DNA of 64,000 nt from Curvivirga sp965219885 (GTDB lineage: Bacteria > Pseudomonadota > Alphaproteobacteria > UBA8366 > Aestuariispiraceae), in assembly GCF_965219885.1 (NCBI RefSeq), contig NZ_CBDCOT010000009.1:1240001-1304000 (forward strand). The letters run 5' to 3'. The position numbers were made by a program, and so were the translations under genes. The notes beneath the pieces are model-generated. The model saw only the letters and a list, made by a program, of their open reading frames with translations, was not told the DNA's origin and searched no databases. This document shows positions 8,740 through 17,268 of this stretch, piece after piece. Within the stretch, counting starts at the first letter, position 1. Each line of letters begins with the position of its first letter.

Positions 8740-10006
8740 TCAGGCTGTTGAGTTGTGAGATCGCTTTGGTGAAGAAATCGTCACTGCCAAAATTACCAGA
8801 TTTCAATGCGAGCGCGATCGAGGAATCGCCGATGCTTTTGGTCCATGGAACACCGGGATCAATCATAGGGCCAATCTCCAAAGTATTCACATTTAATGAA
8901 TTAATCACCGCACCTGATGTTTCACCTCCGGCAACAACAAAGCGCTTTATATTTTGTGCATGTAATTTTGTGGCCAATGTCGATAAAACAGCTTCCACCT
9001 GTTCACCAATCTCCAAAGCATTTCCATGCTTGTGAATATGCTCAAGGTCGTCAGGTGTAGTCGATGAATAGATAAGAACCGCATCATCATCTTGTAATTG
9101 ATTTTCAGCCCAGCTCAGGGCTTCAGTAACAACATCTTTGCCTGAAAGAATATCAAAAACATTAATCTGGAAACTGTCGATAGTTAGTTTCGCATATGCG
9201 ATTTGTTTGCGGGTCGCTTCAGAGCAACTACCTGATAATATAACAGTTTTTCCGATTGGCGCGTCGAAACTTTCTTGAGATTTGGAGGAGAGAATGCCTT
9301 TTTCAAGATAGTTATCTATGAGCCCTTGCCCGACTGCGGATCCGCCGGTGATAAGCGAAAGGTCTTTGCAGGCTTTCCCAATTTTTAACAGATGTTCATC
9401 TGTTAGACTGTCCATAATATATATTTTGGAATTAGGGTTTGATGAGGAAGTGTCACTTAGGGGACGTATTCCATTTTCAATCTCGTTGAAAAAGATATTC
9501 TCCACTGTTGCATCACATTGACTTGATAGTACTTGCTTCAAGTTGGAATTGGTCATTGGCGTAAGTGGATGATCTTTCAAGGGTGAGGCTGATAACAAGA
9601 CATCATTTACAAAAAGATGTCCTTTATAGACTGTCCGACCGTTTTCCGGGAAGGAAGGGCAGGCAATCGTGGTCTTCACGTTAAGCTCTTGCATCAAGGC
9701 ATCACAGACTGGTCCAATATTTCCCTGTTCCGTTGAGTCAAATGTTGAACAGTATTTGAAAAATATTTGTTGGGCGCCTTGATCTTTTAACCAGCGGCAG
9801 GATGTTATTGATTGATCAATGGCATCAGCAGCCGGAATAGTACGTGATTTAAGGGAGATGACGATCGCGTCTGCATCCGGCACAGGTGTTTGATCATATG
9901 GGACGCCCACAATCTGCGCGACTTTCAAACCCGATCTTTGAAGGATCATCGCAATATCAGTCGCCCCCGTGAGGTCATCTGCAATACAGCCTAAAATAAC
10001 TGACAT
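8729..10006 (-). CDS. otnK: Four-carbon acid sugar kinase (DUF1537), probable 3-oxo-tetronate kinase OtnK
   Basis: A 425-residue protein of the two-domain DUF1537 kinase family, the usual length. The N-terminal substrate domain begins GCIADDLTGATDIAM. The C-terminal nucleotide domain has GGETSGAV and the closing motif LALKSGNFGSDDFF. The family phosphorylates four-carbon acid sugars: D-threonate, D-erythronate and their 3-oxo forms. Next to an OtnC-type decarboxylase the substrate is most likely 3-oxo-tetronate. The gene begins 2 bp after the IPMDH-like gene ends and overlaps otnC, so all are in one operon. DtnK (D-threonate kinase) is the main alternative; it normally pairs with PdxA2, which is absent here. 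Confidence 0.9.
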   Translation of the reverse strand: MSVILGCIADDLTGATDIAMILQRSGLKVAQIVGVPYDQTPVPDADAIVISLKSRTIPAADAIDQSITSCRWLKDQGAQQIFFKYCSTFDSTEQGNIGPVCDALMQELNVKTTIACPSFPENGRTVYKGHLFVNDVLLSASPLKDHPLTPMTNSNLKQVLSSQCDATVENIFFNEIENGIRPLSDTSSSNPNSKIYIMDSLTDEHLLKIGKACKDLSLITGGSAVGQGLIDNYLEKGILSSKSQESFDAPIGKTVILSGSCSEATRKQIAYAKLTIDSFQINVFDILSGKDVVTEALSWAENQLQDDDAVLIYSSTTPDDLEHIHKHGNALEIGEQVEAVLSTLATKLHAQNIKRFVVAGGETSGAVINSLNVNTLEIGPMIDPGVPWTKSIGDSSIALALKSGNFGSDDFFTKAISQLNSLNGR

Positions 10007-10008
10007 GA

Positions 10009-11130
10009 TTAACCCCGACCGACATTTTGTAATTGATACATGCGCGAAATAATTTCTTCCGTCACAGCTTTAGTACCCATATCTCCGCCAAATTCCATTG
10101 GTCGGATGGCGTTGGCGGAAAAGCCGTCATAAATTGTATCCTCAATGAGATTTGCGGCTTCTGTAAGCTTCGGGTTTTGATTCTTATCGGCAATATAGTC
10201 CAGCATCAGAGAACCACTTAAGATAGCAGCTAAGGGATTTGCTTTATCCTGTCCCATAATGTCAGGCGCACTGCCATGAGCCGGCTGGAAAAGGCCATGA
10301 TGATCGCCGATCTCCCCACAGGCAGCCATGCCCATGCCTCCAACAAGGCCTCCCCCTAAATCCGACAAGATGTCGCCAAACATGTTTTCCATAACCATGA
10401 CGTCAAATTCCCATGGTTTACGGACCAAATCTAACGCCATGGCATCCACATAGTTATAGGAATATTCGATATCACTATGGGATGTTGCGCATTCATTAAA
10501 GATTTCGCGAAAGAATGCCTGAGATTTAAAAACATTTGCTTTATCGACGCATGTTACTAAACCGCGTTTCCCTCTATTTTTTCTTTTGCGGGCTAAGGAG
10601 AAGGCAAAATTGTGTAACTTCTGTGTCGTGCCACGGGTGATACGCATGATATCTTGAATTTCATCATTATTTTCTACCGGGCATCTGTTATGGACGGCCG
10701 CAGAATAAAATAAGCCTTCAGTGGATTCCCGTAAGATAACGACATCCATATCTGCCGCGCGTTTATCTGCAAGCCTTTGCGGTGCATTTGGATAGGCACG
10801 AATAGGGCGGATGCCAGCATAAAGTTGATAACGATCTCTCAAACGTAAATGCGGGGAAATTTCGGTCCCATTTTCATACCGGATTGAAGGTAAACCAATA
10901 GCGCCTAAGAAAATAGCATCTGCCTTGCCTGCGTCTTCTTCGCCATTTGGCTGAATATCTGTACCCGTTTCCTTGTAATATCCAGCCCCTGCAAGAATAT
11001 GGTTTTGGGTTAGAGTGAATCCTCCAACAAGTTTTTCTGCCTCTTGTAGGATTGATAATGTTGAATTGGTTACATCAATTCCAATACCATCTCCCTTGAT
11101 GACTGCAATTTCATACGACGGGTCTTGCAT
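10009..11130 (-). CDS. Isocitrate/isopropylmalate dehydrogenase family oxidoreductase
   Basis: A 373-residue NAD(P)-dependent beta-decarboxylating dehydrogenase fold. Markers in order: IAVIKGDGIGIDVTN, the substrate-arginine region LRLRDRYQLYAGIRPI, LRESTEGLFY, VMENMFGDILSDLGGG and FQPAHGSAPDI. The organism's leuB or icd would not normally be the first gene of an acid-sugar operon, so this is more likely a tartrate-dehydrogenase-like enzyme. It probably acts on a four-carbon hydroxyacid before the kinase OtnK. Characterised otn pathways use a beta-hydroxyacid dehydrogenase (LtnD) at that step, and no LtnD is visible here. Substrate and whether it decarboxylates are unknown. Confidence 0.85.
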   Translation of the reverse strand: MQDPSYEIAVIKGDGIGIDVTNSTLSILQEAEKLVGGFTLTQNHILAGAGYYKETGTDIQPNGEEDAGKADAIFLGAIGLPSIRYENGTEISPHLRLRDRYQLYAGIRPIRAYPNAPQRLADKRAADMDVVILRESTEGLFYSAAVHNRCPVENNDEIQDIMRITRGTTQKLHNFAFSLARKRKNRGKRGLVTCVDKANVFKSQAFFREIFNECATSHSDIEYSYNYVDAMALDLVRKPWEFDVMVMENMFGDILSDLGGGLVGGMGMAACGEIGDHHGLFQPAHGSAPDIMGQDKANPLAAILSGSLMLDYIADKNQNPKLTEAANLIEDTIYDGFSANAIRPMEFGGDMGTKAVTEEIISRMYQLQNVGRG

Positions 11131-11265
11131 CTGTGACTATCCTTTAACCTAGGCTATTTTTTCTGACCAGCGAACTTTATCCCCCATTCTCTAAAGGGAT
11201 CGCGATTGCTTTTTGCTTGGTTTTCTGATCATCAGTTTCATTTTCTAATCATTATTAATAAATGA

Positions 11266-11277
11266 ATTAATGTATAC
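11266..11277. promoter_or_regulatory. Candidate GntR operator in the dehydrogenase/dctP divergent region
   Basis: The 12-bp word ATTAATGTATAC includes the palindromic GTATAC core typical of FCD-type GntR operators. The same word recurs, in reverse orientation, at 17239-17250, and a one-mismatch form is at 17197-17208. A TTGACA hexamer (11291-11296) 13 bp downstream may be the -35 element of the dctP promoter. Confidence 0.55.
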
Positions 11278-11403
11278 GTCAATATATTCATTGACATATA
11301 AAATAACAAATATATTGTTTTAGTGAAATCTCAATCTCTAAAGAATTGGGAAAATATGAATAAGAGAAATTCCAAGCCAAGTACCTAGGGAGGTATAAGT
11401 GTT

Positions 11404-12417
11404 ATGTTAAAGAGTTTATTGAAGTTAACGATTGGTGCAGCGGCGGCTGTTACCATGTTTGGCGCGAGCGTTAGTCTTTCGCAGGCAGAGACAGTTTTAC
11501 GGTTCAGCCATACAGATAATCCGGGTGGCTCAAGACAAGCGGCGGCTGAAGTCTTTGCAGAAAAGGTCGCTGAATATACGGAAGGTCGTTATAAAATTCG
11601 TATTTATCCAGCCGGCCAATTGGCAAATGATCCAAAAGCCATTGAACAACTTCAATTGGGTGGTGTTGATTTCACGGTTTCTGCGACGGGCAGTTATGCC
11701 ACTCATTTACCAACGTTAAATTTAACGGCGATGCCGTTTTTAGTGGATAGCTATAAACAAGGTTGGGAATTATATGATAATTCCGATTGGTTGAAGGGCG
11801 AATTTGCGAAGCTGCCTGCAAAAGGTTTCCGTGTTCTATCAACTTGGGAGGCTGGTTTTAGAAGTTTTACCACAACCATGCCATTGAATTCACCAAGTGA
11901 TGCCTCTGGTAAAAAGATGCGTGTTTATCCAAATGATATGATCCGTTGGACAATGGAAGCAATCGGTTTCCAAACCGTGGTTATGCCTATTACAGATGTA
12001 TATTTGTCCATCCAACAGGGAATTGTGAATGGTCAGGAAAACCCGGTTGATACCATTAATTCTCTCCGTTTTTATGAAGTTGCTAAAAATGTTACTTTAA
12101 CACGCCATGTATATAGTCCGTTGCCATTAACTGTATCTGAAGCAACATGGCAAAAATTCTCTGACGCTGACAAGAAAGCTGTGATGAAAGCTGCTGCAGA
12201 TGCATCTGAATTTAGCCGCAACTTGGTACGTGATTCCGTCAACAGCCAGTTAGATGATATGAAATCAGCCGGTGCTACGATCATTAACCCTGAAATTGGT
12301 CCGTTCAGAGAGGCCGTGCAATCAGTCTATTCCAAAGCTGAGGGTATCTATGGCGCCGATGTGGCTAAGATCTTGGCAGATGCGAAGAAGATTCGCGAAG
12401 CATATCCTGCAAACTAA
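11404..12417 (+). CDS. TRAP transporter substrate-binding protein (DctP family)
   Basis: A 337-residue periplasmic binding protein. The signal peptide covers about residues 1-28, ending ...LSQA before ETVLRFSHTDNPGG. DctP-fold features are ETFAEKVAEYTEGRYKI-like text at 50-65, the conserved substrate-contact arginine region GKKMRVYPNDM and the NGQENPVDTI segment near residue 213. It would deliver an acid-sugar or other carboxylate to DctQM. GGGAGG lies 9-10 nt before the ATG. It is divergent from the otn operon and heads a dctPQM unit, so the ligand is probably the substrate of the facing enzymes. Confidence 0.95.
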   Translation: MLKSLLKLTIGAAAAVTMFGASVSLSQAETVLRFSHTDNPGGSRQAAAEVFAEKVAEYTEGRYKIRIYPAGQLANDPKAIEQLQLGGVDFTVSATGSYATHLPTLNLTAMPFLVDSYKQGWELYDNSDWLKGEFAKLPAKGFRVLSTWEAGFRSFTTTMPLNSPSDASGKKMRVYPNDMIRWTMEAIGFQTVVMPITDVYLSIQQGIVNGQENPVDTINSLRFYEVAKNVTLTRHVYSPLPLTVSEATWQKFSDADKKAVMKAAADASEFSRNLVRDSVNSQLDDMKSAGATIINPEIGPFREAVQSVYSKAEGIYGADVAKILADAKKIREAYPAN

Positions 12418-12432
12418 CAAATATTTCCAAGA

Positions 12433-12467
12433 AATGCACTGCAAGCTATCAAGCTTTGCAGTGCATT
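12433..12467 (+). promoter_or_regulatory. Stem-loop between dctP and dctQ
   Basis: An 11-bp perfect stem (AATGCACTGCA with TGCAGTGCATT), extendable with one bulge, has no good T-tract. Such structures after a binding-protein gene usually stabilise the upstream message or reduce downstream expression. Confidence 0.7.
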
Positions 12468-12494
12468 AACTTGCTATATATGGAGTGATATCCG

Positions 12495-13034
12495 ATGGAT
12501 TATAGGGACAGATATCCAACCATACTTAAAATGTTGTCATGGAGTATCGACACTTTTTTGGTAATTGGTGGAACAACAGTTCTCATTCTCATTTTTGCAA
12601 ATGCAGTGTTAAGAGGAGCCGCAGGTTTCGATCTGGCCTGGTCGCTTGAAGTGACTGCATTTTTATTACTTTGGCTTACTTTTTTAGGTTGTGCAGCTGC
12701 GATTGCTAGGGGCGCACATATGCGCGTGACAGAGATCGTAAATTATCTTGTTGCTGAAAAACTGAAATTGCCGTTGGAAGTGGTCATCAACCTTATAATC
12801 GCAGCCCTGTTACTTACCATGATCTATCATGGGTATAATATCTCAGCGCATACCTGGGCACAAAAGACCACAGTTCTATATTGGCCAGTTGGCTTTCTTT
12901 ATGCGTCTCTGCCTGTCGGTATGACGCTAACCCTTATTTTTCATTTTTATAATATTCGGCTTGATTTACGTGATGGCTTACCACGTCCTGAGGTTTCACA
13001 GGATGAAGCGCATGATTGGGAGGATTACGAATGA
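12495..13034 (+). CDS. TRAP transporter small permease (DctQ family)
   Basis: A 179-residue membrane protein with four predicted helices, as usual for DctQ. The conserved segment ARGAHMRVTEIVNYL follows the second helix. It forms the membrane complex with DctM. The C-terminal cytoplasmic tail is acidic. Its stop overlaps the dctM start as ATGA, so the two are translationally coupled. Confidence 0.93.
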   Translation: MDYRDRYPTILKMLSWSIDTFLVIGGTTVLILIFANAVLRGAAGFDLAWSLEVTAFLLLWLTFLGCAAAIARGAHMRVTEIVNYLVAEKLKLPLEVVINLIIAALLLTMIYHGYNISAHTWAQKTTVLYWPVGFLYASLPVGMTLTLIFHFYNIRLDLRDGLPRPEVSQDEAHDWEDYE

Positions 13035-14314
13035 TACTTTTAACAATCTGTGCGATATTTTTGTTTAGCATATTTATCGGAATTCCTCTTGTTTGGGCTA
13101 TTCTAATCACGGCCGTATTGCCGATTTTTATTTTCGACTTGGGCTACCCCTTACAAGCGCTCTATCTTAATTTTATCGGTGGTGTCGAACCTAATCATTT
13201 TATTGCTATTCCCTTATTCATCATTGCAGGTGAATTAATGGGGCGTGGTGGCGTCGGTCAGCGGATTATTGATTTCGCCAAAGCTGCTTTTGGATTCTTG
13301 CCGGGTGGATTAGGTTTCGTGGTTGTCGGTGCATCCATGCTTTTCGGCGGTATTTCCGGTTCTGCTATCGCAGATTCTGCTGCGATCGGATCAGTGATGA
13401 TTCCAAATATGGCTAAGCAGGGTTATAAGAAAGCATTCGCTGGCGGTTTGGTCGCGGCCGCAGGAACTATTGGAATTATTATTCCGCCGTCCATCCCGAT
13501 GTTGATTTATGGGTTTGTAGGTAATGTGTCGGTTGCCGATCTATTTTTGGCCGGCGTTGTACCCGGTTTGATTTTCGGCACCTTCTTTATGGCTGTTTGT
13601 TACTATATCGGTAAGAAAACGGGCTGCGATCCGGGTGGACATAAAACATCTGCCAGAGAATTATGGCGCGCTTTTATTGCCTCTGCACCAGCTTTATTTA
13701 TGCCTGTTTTAATCCTGGGTGGCATTTTTGGCGGTCTGGTAACACCTACCGAAGCTGCCGCTGTGGCCGTTGTATATGGTTTGTTTGTAACAATCTTTAT
13801 CTATCGTGATTTTAACATCCGCCATATGCCGAAACTGCTCACTGACTCTTTCGTAACAAGTGCCATTGTGATGGTGGTTATCGGTTCTACAAGTGTATTG
13901 GGCTGGTTGATTACTTTAGAGCAGTTACCGCAGATATTGGTTGAGTTTGTTCAACGGATTTCTTCTGATCAATTCACCTTCTTGCTTTTGGTTAATATCG
14001 TTTTGCTTATCTTGGGGCTTGTTCTGGATCCGGTACCGGCAATTCTTTTAACTGCACCGTTGTTTATTCCAACCGCAATGTCTTTTGGGGTAGATCCAGT
14101 TCATTTAGGTGTGATCATGACATGTAATGTGGCTGTTGGCCTCTTTACTCCGCCTGTCGGGGCAACATTATATGTTGCATCACGAATATCTGGTGTCGGG
14201 GTGTTATCAATCGCAAGGGCGATGATGCCATTATATTTGGTGGCAATATCAGCTTTGCTATTGGTGACTTATTTCCCGATTGTATCACTTTCCACTGTCT
14301 ATCTCTTTAGATAG
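13031..14314 (+). CDS. TRAP transporter large permease (DctM family)
   Basis: A 427-residue polytopic protein with the DctM hallmarks ISGSAIADSAAIGSVMIP, AAGTIGIIIPPSIPML and the C-terminal CNVAVGLFTPPVGATLYVAS. It is the ion-coupled transport subunit. A TTG start five codons upstream is possible, but ATG 13031 overlaps the dctQ stop by 4 bp and has GGGAGG (13018-13023) 7 nt upstream, so it is chosen. The operon ends at a strong bidirectional terminator. Confidence 0.95.
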   Translation: MILLTICAIFLFSIFIGIPLVWAILITAVLPIFIFDLGYPLQALYLNFIGGVEPNHFIAIPLFIIAGELMGRGGVGQRIIDFAKAAFGFLPGGLGFVVVGASMLFGGISGSAIADSAAIGSVMIPNMAKQGYKKAFAGGLVAAAGTIGIIIPPSIPMLIYGFVGNVSVADLFLAGVVPGLIFGTFFMAVCYYIGKKTGCDPGGHKTSARELWRAFIASAPALFMPVLILGGIFGGLVTPTEAAAVAVVYGLFVTIFIYRDFNIRHMPKLLTDSFVTSAIVMVVIGSTSVLGWLITLEQLPQILVEFVQRISSDQFTFLLLVNIVLLILGLVLDPVPAILLTAPLFIPTAMSFGVDPVHLGVIMTCNVAVGLFTPPVGATLYVASRISGVGVLSIARAMMPLYLVAISALLLVTYFPIVSLSTVYLFR

Positions 14315-14326
14315 AGCACTATGAAA

Positions 14327-14360
14327 AAGGGGAAGAATTAAATTCTTCCCCTTCTTTTTT
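14327..14360. terminator. Bidirectional terminator between dctM and the GntR gene
   Basis: AAGGGGAAGAATT and AATTCTTCCCCTT form a long stem around a single central A. It is followed by CTTTTTT on the plus strand and preceded by an A-run, so it can serve both convergent units. Confidence 0.9.
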
Positions 14361-14363
14361 GAA

Positions 14364-15095
14364 TTACAGCTGTGTAAGACCAAGATTTTCTAAAAGCTCA
14401 ATCATCATCTGGCCGGATTTTTCTCGGTGAATACGGTGTAATCGGCGTGCTTTATCTGCATCCCCGTCTACAATTGCGCTTAAGACTTCTCGATGATCTG
14501 CATTAGATTTCACAGGTAAAGGGCGCATCTTTAACGTCAGCATACGAACACGATGTGATTGATCAAAAAATCGATCAACAAGCTCGATGAGGCGTTCATT
14601 GCCACTCATATGAACAAGTTGTTTATGAAACGCTTCATCTGCATGGGCCCATGCAACCAGATCTTCTTTTTCAAGTGCTTCATCCATCTGCGTTACGCAG
14701 TTACCTAACGTCCGGATTTCCTTTTCCGATTGTTCATTCTGCGCAGCTTGCCAGGCGGCTGTTGATTCCAAACCAATCAACAGCATGTAGATTTCTTTCA
14801 TGTCCTTGATAGAGACAGGCTTGACCTTCATCCCGTGTCGAGGGCGTACTTCGACTAACCCTTCAGCGTCAAGTCGCATCATTGCTTCTCTGGTAGGTGT
14901 TCTACTCATCTTCAGCAATGCGGCTAACTCCGCTTCCAACAATTGATCGCCGGCGGTAATTTTATTATCAAGGATTAACTTTTTTAACTCAGTATATGCT
15001 TTATCTGTTAAAGAAGTTTTTGTTTTCTTTTGAGTAACAGCTTTTGACTGCATTTTTATACTCCCCATTTGCTTCTTTCTAGCATCCTTGAGCAC
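14364..15095 (-). CDS. GntR-family regulator, FCD subfamily
   Basis: A 243-residue regulator. A basic N-terminal tail of about 27 residues precedes the winged-helix domain (about 28-95), with LEAELAALLKMSRTPTREAM and the wing EGLVEVRPRHGMKV. The FCD effector domain (about 100-235) has the metal-site pattern HADEAFHKQLV and ADHREVLSAI. FCD regulators typically sense sugar acids or other carboxylates. It is the last gene of a minus-strand unit with the lactonase and oxidoreductase (18 bp from the latter). The shared ATTAATGTAKAC words at 11266, 17197 and 17239 are its most likely operators. Met10 and Met15 are alternative starts. Confidence 0.9.
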   Translation of the reverse strand: MLKDARKKQMGSIKMQSKAVTQKKTKTSLTDKAYTELKKLILDNKITAGDQLLEAELAALLKMSRTPTREAMMRLDAEGLVEVRPRHGMKVKPVSIKDMKEIYMLLIGLESTAAWQAAQNEQSEKEIRTLGNCVTQMDEALEKEDLVAWAHADEAFHKQLVHMSGNERLIELVDRFFDQSHRVRMLTLKMRPLPVKSNADHREVLSAIVDGDADKARRLHRIHREKSGQMMIELLENLGLTQL

Positions 15096-15112
15096 GGAAT
15101 CAAGCTTATGGT

Positions 15113-16150
15113 TTAAAAAACTACATCAATCTGTCGCTTTTTATCGTTTGATTTATATACTAAATCTGTAATCTGGACGTTTTTTAAATATTCTGTCGCA
15201 GTATTTACAATTTCATCCCCATTGATGAGGCAATTGATAATGTGTTTTTGTAAGTTAAAGACGCAGTTGCCGCCAAAATCTGTATTTTCCCATTCATATG
15301 GTATTTCTTGGAACAGATTCGAACCTGTTTCACGGATGAATATTTTTCCGTCTCCATTTAGGAAAATGGTTTTATGTTCCGCCTCAATAACCAATTCGCC
15401 CATTGTTAAGCGTCGATTTGAAGCGGAATGATCGCTATTGCGATTACCATCAAATATGCCTCTGCTTCCGTTTTCAAATTCAAATAAGACGATCCCTGCA
15501 TCTTCACCTTTTATGACTGGGTTGACACGACGAAGGTCTGCATAGAGGTTTTTGACTTCCCCTAACAGATATCTAAAGACATCGATCAGATGCACAGCAG
15601 TTTCATGAATTAGAAATTTTTCCATCTGTTGGAAATAGGGTTGGCGATCAAGATAGGCGTCCTTTCCCTGTCCATCGCCCGGTCTTAGATTAAATTTAAT
15701 CTGGTATATTTCACCTAAACTTCCATCGCTTAGAATATCTTTTATTTTTAGATACCATGGTTGAAAACGGAAGTTCTCATGTATAACAACGGTACCATTC
15801 TTTTCTTGAATGAAATCGGTCAGATCTTTTGCTTCTTCCAAAGACTGAGTGAAGGGCTTTTGGCATATAACTTTAACCCCTCTTTCAACAGCCGCGCGTA
15901 CATATGCATCATGCGTATGGGGTGGGGTAATAATATCCACCAAATCGGGTTTTTCCTGATCTAACATCTCTTCAAAGTCTGTATATATTTGAGGGATGCT
16001 ATACTGATCAGCGATTTCCTTGGCCGCGTCTTTTGTGCGATTACATATGGCAACCAGATCGACTTCAGGGATTTTATGCCAGGCAGAATATTGAAAACGA
16101 CTAAAGTAACCAGCGCCAACAGTGACGAGGCGTATCTTTGATGTTGTCAT
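15113..16150 (-). CDS. Gfo/Idh/MocA family oxidoreductase
   Basis: A 345-residue NAD(P)-dependent dehydrogenase. The Rossmann motif VTVGAGYFSRFQYSAW opens the protein. The catalytic lysine lies in VICQKPFTQSLEEA (EKP-like position), and the C-terminal half carries a substrate-domain His/Asp pattern around HETAVHLIDVFRYL. Family members oxidise or reduce sugars, inositols and related polyols. The frame extends upstream to 16234, but ATG 16150 overlaps the preceding lactonase stop as ATGA and puts the Rossmann strand at the N-terminus, so it is chosen. Together with a lactonase it suggests oxidation of a sugar to a lactone, then hydrolysis to the acid. Confidence 0.9.
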   Translation of the reverse strand: MTTSKIRLVTVGAGYFSRFQYSAWHKIPEVDLVAICNRTKDAAKEIADQYSIPQIYTDFEEMLDQEKPDLVDIITPPHTHDAYVRAAVERGVKVICQKPFTQSLEEAKDLTDFIQEKNGTVVIHENFRFQPWYLKIKDILSDGSLGEIYQIKFNLRPGDGQGKDAYLDRQPYFQQMEKFLIHETAVHLIDVFRYLLGEVKNLYADLRRVNPVIKGEDAGIVLFEFENGSRGIFDGNRNSDHSASNRRLTMGELVIEAEHKTIFLNGDGKIFIRETGSNLFQEIPYEWENTDFGGNCVFNLQKHIINCLINGDEIVNTATEYLKNVQITDLVYKSNDKKRQIDVVF

Positions 16151-17130
16151 TGTGATGCTTCTCGTCTTGGTCCGTTGAAATTCCAGTGTGTTGGCGGATG
16201 TCCGCGATATTCTGTTGTTATCTTGTAGATGCAATCATCTAGTAAGCAGCCAAGATATCCAAGATTGAGATCCTCCCCGCCAAAGGCAAAGCTTGAGATG
16301 TTTTTTAGTTTCTTCCCAAAGTAGTTATCCAGATGAGGGCGCCCCATCTTTCCTGCCTGAAACGCTTCTTCGACCCATTTAAGTTTATCTAGATCGCTAT
16401 CTTCGATTATGATTTCTTGATTGCCATGAATATCAATGCGAATGAGGCGATTGCTGACAATAGATGTGATCCAGATGCCGTCCTTTGTGTCGAAAGTTAA
16501 GCCATCGGGAAATGTGCCGAGGCCGAATTCAGCAACAAGCGCCTTATTTTCTAAATTACCATTTTCTGTAATATCGTAACTGATCAATCTCTTTGAAAAA
16601 GTCTCGTTAACAAAGAGCTTCTTACCATCTGGTGATACAAGGCATTCATTCGTATAACCTAAGTTTTCTGCAACAATTCTGGCAATACCGTTTTCCACTA
16701 AGACAATGAAGCCATCGGCAATATTTGGATTATATCCTAGCGCGCGAGGTATTTTACGGGTGCTGATGGTAATCCAAACACGTCCGTTTGAATCTAGATG
16801 AACGTAATTTGTAGGCGGAAGAGGGGAGCCTTCAACTTCAACGCAAAAGGGAGTCGTCACGCCATTTTCAGCTATTTGATAAACCCCGCCCTGATCATCC
16901 CCTAAATGAGCAGCTAGTATTGAACCATCAGGCATTAGACAGATGCCGTTTGGCTTTAGATCGAAGTCTAACCCTTTTGCTAGAAGTTCCCATTGAAACC
17001 CATCTTGTTCAATGATGTTGATGCCGCCGTTAAAACTTGCGGTGTATATTCGCCCATTTGAGGTGGTTAAAACACATTCGGGTCGATTAAGGTTCGATCC
17101 CAGTTTTTCAATATCATCTAGAGATAGCAT
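16147..17130 (-). CDS. SMP-30/gluconolactonase family protein
   Basis: A 327-residue six-bladed beta-propeller of the SMP-30/regucalcin/gluconolactonase family. Metal-site residues are recognisable: Glu in RPECVLTT, Asn in the LGYTNECLVSPDG blade, and Asp in FPDGLTFD. Family enzymes hydrolyse sugar lactones with a divalent metal in the propeller centre. No signal peptide is seen, so it is cytoplasmic. It is the first gene of the minus-strand unit with the oxidoreductase and GntR genes, facing mgsA across a region with two candidate GntR sites. An acid-sugar-producing lactonase fits the neighbouring otn pathway. Confidence 0.88.
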   Translation of the reverse strand: MLSLDDIEKLGSNLNRPECVLTTSNGRIYTASFNGGINIIEQDGFQWELLAKGLDFDLKPNGICLMPDGSILAAHLGDDQGGVYQIAENGVTTPFCVEVEGSPLPPTNYVHLDSNGRVWITISTRKIPRALGYNPNIADGFIVLVENGIARIVAENLGYTNECLVSPDGKKLFVNETFSKRLISYDITENGNLENKALVAEFGLGTFPDGLTFDTKDGIWITSIVSNRLIRIDIHGNQEIIIEDSDLDKLKWVEEAFQAGKMGRPHLDNYFGKKLKNISSFAFGGEDLNLGYLGCLLDDCIYKITTEYRGHPPTHWNFNGPRREASQ

Positions 17131-17196
17131 TATTATTCTTTCAAAGAGACACAGATAATCTGATAGTATGATAACATAGTTTTACTTTTAATTGAT

Positions 17197-17208
17197 ATTA
17201 ATGTAGAC
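17197..17208. promoter_or_regulatory. Candidate GntR half-site, left arm
   Basis: ATTAATGTAGAC differs by one base from the word at 11266-11277. It forms an inverted pair with 17239-17250 (42 bp from start to start) between the lactonase and mgsA genes. Confidence 0.45.
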
Positions 17209-17238
17209 AAAGTAAAATTACAAAAAGAATTTATTAAA

Positions 17239-17250
17239 GTATACATTAAT
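17239..17250. promoter_or_regulatory. Candidate GntR operator, right arm
   Basis: GTATACATTAAT is the exact reverse complement of the word at 11266-11277. It lies 19 bp before the mgsA start codon. Confidence 0.55.
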
Positions 17251-17268
17251 TTTACCTGAGGTAACTTT

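Noticed and set aside
11291..11316. dctP promoter TTGACA ... TATATT
   Set aside because: Spacing is only 14 bp, too short for a confident sigma-70 promoter; kept only as a remark under the operator.
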